64,000 nucleotides of DNA from NCBI GenBank assembly GCA_030267565.1, contig BRXU01000014.1, positions 2,640,001-2,704,000 of the forward strand. Reading direction: 5' to 3'. This document shows positions 33,702 to 43,655 of the stretch, piece by piece. Below the pieces are notes generated by a model. The model was not told where the DNA came from and did not search any database. It saw only the letters and a list, made by a program, of their open reading frames with translations. How positions within the stretch are numbered: the stretch's first letter is position 1; every line of letters begins with the position of its first letter. Source of the stretch: Pleodorina starrii (Eukaryota; Chlorophyta; Chlorophyceae; Chlamydomonadales; Volvocaceae). A program made the position numbers and the translations under genes.

Positions 33702-36700
33702 TCACAGACCCAGGCGGCAGATGGGGTTCTTGCGGACCATGGAAAGGCTCACCTGAAGGGGGGGACGCGGGATGGGGCGGGGATGTGGGGACGTGGCGGC
33801 CGGGCGAAGATTTTGAAGGGGACACGGAGGAGGAGGAGGACGCGGCCGGGAGATGGAGTGCGGCGCGCGCGCGGCGAGGCCAGAGACGCATGAGCCTTGC
33901 AAAGGCTAAGGGCAAGGCGTGAGGGGTATGCAGAGGCGCAACTTTCAGGTTTTGGATGGGAAGGAGTGTTGGGAATGGGGGGGAGGGTCACTGCGTGGGA
34001 CCCAGGGAAGCGGGCTTCGACCGGGCGCCGGCCGGTGGCCCCCCCTCCAAACGCTCCGAAACCCCAAACTCAACCCAAAAACTCACCTTGTGTCCGAACA
34101 GATCGCGGATGTTGTCGATGCCGTACAGGATCATGGTCGGCCGTTCCAGCGACAGGCCCCAGGCGATGACGTTGACGTCCTCCGGCAGACCCATGGGTCG
34201 CAACATCTCCGGTCGGAACATGCCGCTGTTACCCACCTCCATCCATTTGCCCAGCTGCTCAGAGTAGCTGCGAGGGAGGGGCCGCGAGGTGCCGGGAGGG
34301 GCCGGGAGGTGCCGGGAGGACAAACACGAACACGAGTACCCGTGAGTACCGGGAGGACAGATGCCAACAAGACCAACACGAACACGGAACGCAGCCGCGC
34401 AACGGAACGGAGGAGCAGGGAGGGAGGGAGGGAGGGAGGGAGGGAGGGGAGCGGGGTAAGAAACAGGATAAGAAACTGCAGCGGTGAGACGGCGGCGGAT
34501 GGTGATGATGGCAGGTGATGAGAGGTGATGAGAGGTGTATTCGCAGGAGGGCTGCAGGAGCAGCGTCCGGGCAAACTTTTGAGGCCGCTTTGCGTGCGCC
34601 GTCGCCCCCCCCCCCTTCCCGCAGGCTCCTAGAGCGTTACGTTACCTGAAGATCTCCATGGAGGGCTCCGTGTAGGGGTTGAAGGCGGGCTTGAAGCGCA
34701 GCTTCTTGAGCCCCAGCCGGCTGAAGAACTGCGGGCGGGGGGGGCCAGAGGTCACACGGAGGGAGGGGAGGGGTGAGGAACGAATGGGGGGAGGCGCTCG
34801 GAAGCGGCACATCAGCGTGAGAAGGCTCCATGCGGCCGCATGGGGCCTCGGTGAGCGGTCGGAGGTGCGGGAGGACGGTCCTGACGCCACCAGCCACCCC
34901 CGCACGCCCGCACGCTGCCCCGCGCCCGCACCCGCACCCGCACGCTGACATGCCCTCCCTGGATGAACGAATACCGGTATATCCAAAGCAGGCAACCCCC
35001 CACCCCACCCCACCCCACCCCCCATCCACGTACTGACCTGGTTGAGCACTCCGATGAGGTCACCCAGAGTGAGGCCCCGGTCGCACACCAGGCCTGAGGG
35101 GGGGGGGGAGGGAGGGGGGCGGGAGGGAGGGAGGGAGGGAGGGAGGGAGGGGGGGAGGGAGGGGGGGGGAGGCAGTTGTCACTATCCACGGACAGGACAG
35201 GCCGGAGCTCGAATGCAGGCTCGGGAAGGGGGAGGGGGAACACATGCACACTATGGGTTGGCGCGGAGCGGGCGTGCTGCGACAGTCGCAGGCCCCATGA
35301 CGCACAGAGTCAACTGCTCTGCTCTTTGCAGTCGCTCGCCCTGCACAGACCCTCCGAAAGGGGGGCTTGGCTCTCGAGAGGGGGGAGAGGACCGTCCCCC
35401 ATCGGGTGGTCCCGCTCCGAAACCCTTCCAACTGCCCCCTCCAACCGCCAACCGCCCCCTCACCCTCTACTTGGTGGAACTCCGCCAGGTGGGTCTTGTC
35501 CACCTGCTCGTTGCGGAACACCCGGTCGATGGAGAAGTACTTGGCGGGCCTTGGGGGGGGAGGGGAGGGAGGGAGGGAGGGGGGGGAGGGGGTGAGAGAG
35601 GCAGGGAGGAGGTGGGGGAGAGGGGGCGAGGTGGGGGAGGGAGGGAGGGGAAGGGGAAAGGCACACGCGATCACGCTGAGGAGCGGAAGCCCACACGCCC
35701 GAACACGCCCGAACACCCGCCCTAACCCCCCCCCCCTCCCCCCCCCCACCTGAATCCTCCCGGCTGGTTGGCCAGTCGGTACAGCATGCGGGACGACACG
35801 GCGGTGGTGTGCGTGCGCAGCAGGTTCTTCTCACTCTCAGCCAGCTTCCAACTGTAGCCGTACCCGGCGGAGCCGTAGCCGCCAGCCTCGTGCACCGACT
35901 GCACGTGACCCACCGACCCGCGGGTCGTTTCAACATCCGCGGGTCGCGCGGGGGACGAGGCGGGCCGGCGAACAGGGGCAGGATTCGTCTTTGGTTTCAC
36001 GGAGACGAAAAGCAACGCGGCCGGGCAAGGCCTCTGTACTCAAATGCGGCATTGAGAGAGAGAGAGAGAGCGCTAACGAGCAACCAGTCAACCACAACCT
36101 GAAACGAAACAGAACAATGCCCGAGGGTCCCTTAAATCCCTCCCTCCCTTCCTCGCCTCACGTCGCGCCCCCAGCAGTCCTCTGGCGCCCCCCATTCGGC
36201 ACCTTGACCCTTCCTTCCCACCCCTCCTCTCCCACCCACCCCTCCCTCCCACCCCTCCCTCCAGCCCCTCCCTCCAGACCCCCTCCAGACCCCGCCCTGC
36301 CTCCGCACCTTGACCCGATTGAGGTAGTCGGGCTCCACCCCGCGGTCCGAGGGCGTGGCGGCGGGCTTGGTGAGGAAGAAGGTGTCGTGGGCGTCTCGGG
36401 CCGGGTGCTGCTGCGGCTGAAACAGCGCATCGAAGTTCCAGAACGAGGACTCCACGTACCTGGGGGGGTGGGGGGGGGGGATAAAAACGAAGATACCGCA
36501 GCGGAGGGACGGAGACGGGGTGGGGGAAAGGGAGGGGGAGCAGCGTCACTGCCGTCGTGACTGTGATCGTGATGGTGGTTGTGATTGTGATATTGGGGCC
36601 GTAATCGAACATCTATATCTTCATCTTAATCGTGATGGCGGGGAGGGTGATGGGGATCGCGGATAGGGCACACGCGTGTGTGCCACAAGCCGTGTTGCGA

Positions 36701-39700
36701 TGTTGCGGTGTTTGTTTGCAACCAGGGGTGAGTCCCGAGCTCCAGACTGATGACCGAGTTCATGCGGGAGACCAACATACGCATATAACTGCCGCAGCCG
36801 CAGTTGCGCCCACCACCATCATCGGGGCTGTCGTACTCACTGGTTGGTGGGCATCTCCTCAAAGCCCATCTGAGTGAAGATCTTCCGGAACTGGCTGCGG
36901 ACCTGTTGGGGGGGTGATGGTGGTTTCGGGGGTAAGGGGGGGGGGGTAAAGCACAACGGCGCGATGGGTCCCATCCCATCACGGCCGCTACGATGAACAC
37001 GACGAAGGTAGAGCGTCCTCCCAAGCCCCCACGACAACGCTTCCCTGTCCTCAAACTCCCCTGGTCCACCATTGCACCATTCGTCCATTCCCCACGCCCG
37101 TGTCCACTCTCTACAGTCCACCCCACCTTTAGCAGCGGGTGCAGCTGGCCACCCGCAGGCGGCACTCCCAGCGCATTGAAGTTGTAGTCCTTGAACTCCT
37201 GAGTGCGCCAGGTGCCCCTGGGGGGAGGTGGGGACAGGTGGAGAGAGGGTGGAGAGAGAGGTGGAGAGAGAGGTGTGGAGAGGCGACATCCATCATGTCA
37301 CCCGCTGCGCGCGCGAGGCCATACCGCTATCACCGCCGCCACCACCGCCATGTATCGTACGGCTGCCGTACTCACTTGGCGAGCATCTCCTGCGTCAGGT
37401 CCGTGGCCGGCTTCTTCCGCTCCAACGCAAACTTGGGGCCCTTAGTCAGCTTGTACGTCTTCCACTGCCTGTCGTACAGGGACACGGAGACCAGAATGTG
37501 GACCCGGCCGGGTGTGTGTATGTGTGCCAGCGCTAGGCGCGTCATCCGCGACGCCGATCCAGCAGCAGCCGCAGCCGCAGCAGTGCCGGAAACAAGGGCC
37601 CAATCCCACCCGCTGCCTCCACATCTACAGCCCCACAGCCTCAGCCCCACAGCCTCAGCCCCAGCACCTGCACAACAGCCTCAGCCCAGCCCCAACCGGG
37701 CCCCACTACGGCCCAGCACGCGGCTGCCCCTCGCTCCCCGCTGTCCCTCCTTCCCTGTGCTTAGCCCTCTCGCGACTTGACTTCGCTCTTTCACTCCTCT
37801 CCCCTGGCGGAGCGCGGGAGGCGCCCCCCCTGCCGCCTCCTCCTCCTCCTCCTCCTCCGCCGCCGCCGCCGCCGTCCCCCTGCCAGCCCCGCAAGGTGCT
37901 CACTCACTCCGGCTTGACGAGCTTCCTCTTCTTGGCGGCATCCGCATCCGTCTTGGCCAGATCCTTGCCCGCAGCCACATCAGCTAACAGCTGCTGGGTG
38001 CGGTCCTCGATAGACTCCACCTGAGGGCGGGGGGGAGAGGGAGAGGGAGAGGGAGAAAGAGAGGGAAAGAAAGGGACAGTGGCGGTGGGAGAGAGGAAAA
38101 GTGTCTGATTAGGCAACAGGCTGGCTGACTGACTGACTGAGCGACTGACTGGCATTCGAAGACCCGGGAGGGAGAGAGAAGGGGAGAGGGAGGGAGACGG
38201 GGAATGCGGGCGGCTGGTGCGGCAGAGGCGCGTCGGCTGTAACGGGCAGAGGCGCGAGGTCAGGTGTGTTTGGACTCTGGCAGCTGACGGCCGTGTGCCC
38301 ATGTCAGCAGCCTGGCAGGTGCGAAAGCTGCAAACAGGCACACGCCTCGACAGTCCTGTAGCTGCCAACCCGCCCGTCGGTGCCTGGCCGCCCACATCCC
38401 CAGCGGCCGCCGCAATCGAGCAGCGCCTGCACCCGCCCCCGCCCCTTTGCCGAATGCCGCTGCTGCTGGTATCCCCATCCCACTGGACGCCCTCCATCCC
38501 AACCCCAAGCCCTCCGTCAGCCGGCGTCCGCTCCCACCCTGGACCCCAGCCCCACCCGCCTCACCCCAACAACCCCATCCCGCCCGCCCAAACCCGCCGC
38601 CCCACACCCAGCAGCGCCGATCTCTCCCCAACCCAAACCCCCGCACCCCTTCAGTTCCACACGTAACACCTCAAACCCAACACCCGCACCTACACCCACA
38701 CTGCAGTACCACACCCACACTGCAGTACCACACCCACACTGCAGTACCACACCCACACTGCAGTACCACACCCACACTGCAGTACCACACCCACACTGCA
38801 GTACCACACCCACACTGCAGTACCAGTCCCCCACCCCAGTCCCGCCCTTGGGCCGCCTCCCCACCTTGCGCACCACCCGGGGCTCCCCCGCTCCGCTCTT
38901 ATCCAGTGCCAGCCACCGCTGCTGCATGGCCTGCTTGAAACCCACATCGCCCGCCTCGCCAGGGACCTTGGCCTGAGGGGCGGCCGGGGGGGACGGGGCG
39001 GGGCGGGTCACAGCGGGGTGGGGCGGACGGACGAAGCGAAGTAAGGCGAAGTAAGGCGACAAGGTGACCAGAGAGGGTCAAGGGATGGGTCAAGGGAAAA
39101 CCAACAGTCCGAAACAGCAGTCGGGTTAGGCAAGCGTCCGTCAAGGGAAGGGTGGAGGCGATGGCGAGGGGTACATGCCCTCGCTCCTTCCCTTCCAGGT
39201 TTCACCCCCCCCCCCCGACCCAGCTGCTTGCCTTGAGCTCTGATAGCGAGATGCCCTCCCCGGCGGGCACCGCTGCGAAGACCTGGGCCTCCGGAGAGCC
39301 CGCGGTCAGGTAGCCCTGGGCCTCCTCGGTAAGCACGTAGCGGAAGTGGTCAATGTCCTGCAGAAGTGGGGAAGGGAGACAAGGCAGGAGAGATGGATTG
39401 GGGTGGAGAGAGAGGGGTTAGGTTTTGGCACGTGCCGAGGGAGGGTAAGGTATGGGCGGAGCAAGCAGTTCAATTGGGGTGGGTTGCGAGGTGGTCGGCT
39501 CTCATGCGGGCAGAAGTGTGGACGGGGCTGCAGGCGCCTTCGGGGCAGGCACTCCGCCGCTGCCGGAAAGGCCCGCATGGCGTGAAAGGGTCGGCCGGCG
39601 GGAGCTGTGCGAATTGTTTGCACGTCCAGCTGTGTGTGTAACTAGGAGTCGGTGACGGCAATCGATGGCCCGGGAAGCCCCGTACCTCAGCCACAATCAT

Positions 39701-39838
39701 TTCCGAGGCTTGCAGGCTGCGGATTGTGCCAACAAGCACAATGTGCTCCACGCCGAGGCTTTTGGCAAGCTCGCCCGAGTCCGCGATGACCTCTTGCGCG
39801 TTCAGCGCCTGAAGCAGGCTGCTCTCTAGATCCGCCAT
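33702..39838 (-). CDS. FARSA: Phenylalanyl-tRNA synthetase alpha subunit, cytosolic
   Basis: Fourteen exons give 500 residues with unbroken phase: 39838-39686, 39357-39232, 38972-38865, 38020-37908, 37468-37376, 37217-37127, 36902-36841, 36459-36309, 35898-35750, 35549-35464, 35093-35038, 34728-34646, 34267-34087, 33752-33702. It is the catalytic subunit of the (alpha-beta)2 enzyme that charges tRNA-Phe. The start [12 protein letters not shown] is typical of eukaryotic cytosolic subunits and there is no transit peptide. Class II hallmarks are present: [80 protein letters not shown] and [19 protein letters not shown], ending [11 protein letters not shown]. Length matches the family (about 500). 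Intron 2 has a GC donor (CAAG|GCAAGC at 39232/39231). Introns carry dense GGGA runs on the + strand. The gene is divergent from the YchJ-like gene. Confidence 0.95.
34410..35660. repeat. GGGA-type purine microsatellites in synthetase introns
   Basis: Runs of GGGA/GGGGGA occur in several introns, clearest at 34417-34450, 35097-35174 and 35550-35655, with more at 36900-36950 and 38025-38070. On the - strand transcript they are C/T-rich, so they sit in polypyrimidine context near acceptors. The + strand has strong G-quadruplex potential. Confidence 0.85.
38693..38826. repeat. 19-bp minisatellite, about 7 copies
   Basis: The unit ACACCCACACTGCAGTACC repeats head to tail with exact 19-bp spacing of the CTGCAG core (38701, 38720, 38739, 38758 and on) and essentially no divergence. 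It is within intron 3 of the tRNA synthetase gene. Confidence 0.95.
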
Positions 39839-40271
39839 GATCACAGCCCAAGCCGTCTACGTTGTGACGATAAGTTGGATTGCAGTAGTGTGTGCTACCT
39901 GTGCAATGACTGCCGCCCGGCGGTTGTCGGGAAAGTCAGTGATTTGATACAAACAGCTCGCCTTTATGCCGATTGATGAAAGTGTGCAGACGCTTAATAT
40001 GGGAGCGCTGGCGCATGGAAGAATGAGACATCCCCGTGACTGGACGCCCGGGATATCCGTACCTTACTGTCGTTTAGAGCGAGGGGGCAAACCCAATTCA
40101 AATATCCGATTAATGCTTTCACATTTTAATCTGTTTGGTTAAGCTTGCGGAACAATTGGAAACAATAAGATCAGCCGACGATAAAGTTACATCACTTTGC
40201 CTAGCTGCGAACCGCGTAGGTAGGCAGGCCCCTGAAAATCACCAATTCGCGGTTCTGGCATCACGATTGCG
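39839..40271. promoter_or_regulatory. Shared upstream region of two divergent genes
   Basis: The 433 bp between the ATG of the tRNA synthetase (-) and the ATG of the YchJ-like gene (+) must hold both 5' UTRs and promoters. It is locally AT-richer than the flanking exons (40080-40150). No TATA box or named element could be assigned with confidence. Confidence 0.5.
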
Positions 40272-42295
40272 ATGCAGCACCTTGTTGCGCAGTCTCCCAG
40301 CGCGCCAGCTGCCGCAGCCAGCCCCTCGACCTCGAGCCTGGCGCCTTCCCTGCAACGCCATCGATGCCCATCCTTTAAGTCAAAATCATCGCCATCCGGC
40401 TGGACGCTGCTGGCGCCAGGCGCCAACTGGGCCCCAAGCTCGCCGTCCAGGTCCTCCTCGCCCGTGGCGGCAGCGGCGTCGGGGAAGGCTGGCAAGGGCG
40501 CTTCCAGCGGCAAGGGCTTCGGCGCCGCTAACGCCCCAAGCGTGTCCAAGTCGGGCGTCTCGCAAACCTGCGCGTGCGGGTCCAAGATCGTGTACCGGGT
40601 AGGCGCTCGTCTCCTTGCCCGACGATTCGACTCCCTTTCGACGGCGGGCGAGGCTGGTCGCGCCGGCGGCGGCAACCCGCTGTGATCGTGGCGCACCTGC
40701 GTAGGACACCGAACCGCCCTCCATCCCCAGCGAAACGCGCGATTAGTGAGTGACATCAATCCCTCGCTGTCCCGCTCCCGAACCCGCTTGCGGCTGGTCC
40801 CAGCAATGTTGCGAGCCGTACCATCTGGGAGCAGCGGCGCCGCCGGACGTGGAGGCGGCGCTGCGCGCGCGGTTTTGCGCCTTCGTCAAGGGCAGGTGGG
40901 ATCGCATGGGCTGGGCACAGCGACGGGAGGGTCGTGTGGGCTGTCCGCAACGGCGACCCCAACAGTCGGGGAAGGTGACGGGGGGATGAGGGAGGGAGGG
41001 AGGGAAGGAAGGAAAGGCTGAGGTGGGTTCGAAGAGGAAGAGGGAAACGACCGGGTCCATGTTGAGCGGATCTCGCGGCGAAAGCGTCGTGTAATGGAAG
41101 CGGGACCGCCTAGCGCCTACTCACTTGCGCGCCCGTCTGAATGTCCGTTTCCGTACAGGGTGCCGTACCTGGTCAGCACTTTCCACCCGTCGTACCACTC
41201 GTTCAAGTACGAAGGGTCGGCGCCGGGCGGTGCCACCGCCCAGCTGCGTCGGGACGTCGAAGCGGCCACCAAGGTCTTCACTTATTCCAACCTCAAGGTG
41301 TGTCGTACGGTGCCGTACGGCACCCGCAGGCGTTCGGCCCCCCGGGACCCGATACAGACCTTCAGCCCCGGGACGGAACGAGCGCGGGACTCTAGCCGTT
41401 GCCCTGTGATGTGACCCGTGGGTCGGTAGAGCATGCCGTGGCAGGGCGCGGCACCTTGTCGTTTGCCTTTCCCGCAACCGGATTCGCACCTCCGCTTCCC
41501 TGCCCCCGCCCCGCCCCATCTCCGCCCTGCTGCGGTACCATGGTTACTGCCCCTTCCCTTCACTTGCCTTGCCACTCTGCCTCCATCCCCCACCCCCCAC
41601 CCCCCAATGGAGCATATCACTCCCTAACCCCACACCCCTCCCCACCCCTCAGGTGTTGGAGGTGCAGCCTGGGTCTGGCCCCGACGAGGCCTTTATCACC
41701 TTCCGCTACAACTCAGTAAACAAGGTCAACCCCAAGAAGAACTTTGACGGATCCATCAAGTAAGTGAGCCAAAGCGCCGGCGCGGAAGAAGCGGGGAAGC
41801 GCGTCTCAAGGGTGGGGGGCGGAGTTTCTTTTGGAGGGCCAGTGGTTCACCGCCGGCACATGTGCTTGGACGCGCCCCCAGGGCAACCTGTTACGGTATG
41901 GAAGACCCACGGGTCGCATTGCGCCACCCGCGTCGCTGCAAACAGGGCTGAAAACGAGGAACCGCAGGGAAGTGAGCCTCGTGGGGTGTGGCCCCCATGT
42001 TGGCCCATCGCTGAACCGCCCTGTCATTTCGTCCCTCCCTCCCTCCCTCCCTCCCTGCTGGCCACCACACGTCCACAGGATCAGCACGACCCTGGAGCGC
42101 AGCCGCTTCGTTCGGGAGCCATCCGCCGGAGGCAGCGGCGGCGGCGGCGGCGACGGCTCGTGGCTGTTTGCGGACTATGAGCTGATCGACTACCCCACCT
42201 GGATGGAGGAGGCCAAGCAGTCGGAGCTCAGGGCACGAGGGCAGCAGCAACAGCAGCAGCCCGAGGCAGCCGCGGCGGCAGCAGCGCCAGCGTGA
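40272..42295 (+). CDS. YchJ-like (UPF0225 / SEC-C) protein, probably plastid-targeted
   Basis: Five exons in consistent phase: 40272-40598, 40804-40895, 41159-41297, 41653-41759, 42079-42295; 293 residues. The first about 95 residues are rich in Ser, Ala, Pro and Lys with few acids, like a chloroplast transit peptide. A SEC-C-type metal site follows: C100-A-C102-G then C111-C112 (CACGS...QCCEPYHLG). The YchJ core then reads APPDVEAALRARFCAFVKG, STFHPSYHSF, LEVQPGSGPDEAFITFRYN, FVRE and GSWLFADYE. In bacteria YchJ is a small protein with an N-terminal SEC-C zinc motif and an NTF2-like fold, of unclear function. The C-terminus is extended by poly-Gln and poly-Ala. The third residue of the usual CPCGS is Ala here. 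It shares an upstream region with the tRNA synthetase. Confidence 0.8.
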
Positions 42296-43655
42296 GGAGC
42301 TCGAGCGAGTGGCCGCGGTAGCGCTGGCGGCCGCGGCGGCGTCTGATGACGCCAGCGCCAACTTCGCCAGCGCCAGCGCCATCTTTGTACGGCTTTGTCC
42401 AGCTCGCGAGGGAGGCCCGGCTTCAGCAGCGCTGGCAAGTGTTGCGTTCGCGGTCGGGTCGGGGACATGAATGGCGGGTGTTTGCCGCAGCCGAGGCAGA
42501 GCCCGCGCGTGCAGCTGGCGGTGCGTTGCGCCCGCGTTGGCGACCACACCGCCGCGATAGCGGACCTGTGTGGCGCAGCTGGTTGCTTCTGGACGATGGC
42601 TGGGCTGGCTGGTAGGCAGAGAGGCTGGGCGTGTGGCTGCTGGGCTTAAGGAGTTAGGGTGGCTAGGCTTGTGCATCGACGGCGTCGAAATGTCGCGTGG
42701 TGCGGTGGATGACTTACGGTATCAGTCCGCCGGCGATGTTGGCTTTTGCTGGGCTGCCGAGGTGGCCTGACGCGAGCAGCTAAAGCCGTGCGGCGTGCGC
42801 GATTCGCGTGCAAGAGGCAAGAACGAGCCGAGGAGCGATGCAGCGATGCGAAACGAAAGGGGCGATGGAAACGGGCGAGAGGCCGAGAGACGCGGGTGAG
42901 TGAGATGGCTGGGCGAACGAGGCATACGGTACTCGTGCTGTCTGGCCTGTTTAGCCGTGCGCCTTTCGTCGCCTCCCAGCCGCCTCTTATCCGCTGCGGT
43001 GCGCGGCCAGCTGGTGCACTCTGGGCTCTACCCGCCGAACGATCCCTTCAGGGGCCTGGGAATGGAGCAGCGACAGCGGCTTAAGGCGTCTATGACCCGT
43101 CAGGAGCAGGCTTCAAGCGTGTGGCCGGAGCGGGGTGTGAATCCATGCGACTCGTTGACGCAGACGGAAGGAGCGGGGGCGGCCTGGGCAGCGAGTGGTC
43201 CAGGCCCAGGCGGGAGCCAGGCGCACGGGGGCGACTCTGTCCAAGCATTCGTGCCGCAGTATCCATTTCCCTTCCCTATCCTTCCCATCCACTTACGGTA
43301 CAGCGTACAGGGCCAAATCGTTGGCGGAGTAACCCCTTCGGGCGCAGAGACCACTTCGGGCCCGGGAGACCTACGAAAAGAAAACCCCATCTCTCACCCG
43401 TCCAGCGACGCAGCTGCACATCCCGTCCCTCGCCCGCTCAATACCGGGTCAGCGTCGGAAGGCTTGGTGACCCCAGAGAGACACAAACCGCGGCCCGCAA
43501 CGCGGCGCAGCCAGCGGCATGCCCGCTCGCGGCGCATGGTCTCAGCTGCCTCGTGACCATGCCATGCCAGGTCGCAGGCCTGCCGGGTCCCATCCCAGGG
43601 AGACAGCATCCTCCTTCCAGCCCCTCCTTCCCACCTCCCTGCCTCCGCTGCTTCC
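42296..43655. other. Convergent intergenic region, no gene seen
   Basis: It lies between the stops of the YchJ-like gene (+) and the FAP119-like gene (-). Frames of 80-260 codons exist on both strands but overlap one another and show no domain, splice-consistent continuation or transit/signal peptide. No TGTAA was found on either strand close to the stops, so the 3' ends are undefined. Confidence 0.5.

Noticed and set aside
41010..41045. GGGTTCGAA resembling a tRNA T-loop
   Set aside because: No acceptor stem, D-arm or anticodon arm can be formed around it, and it is within an intron.
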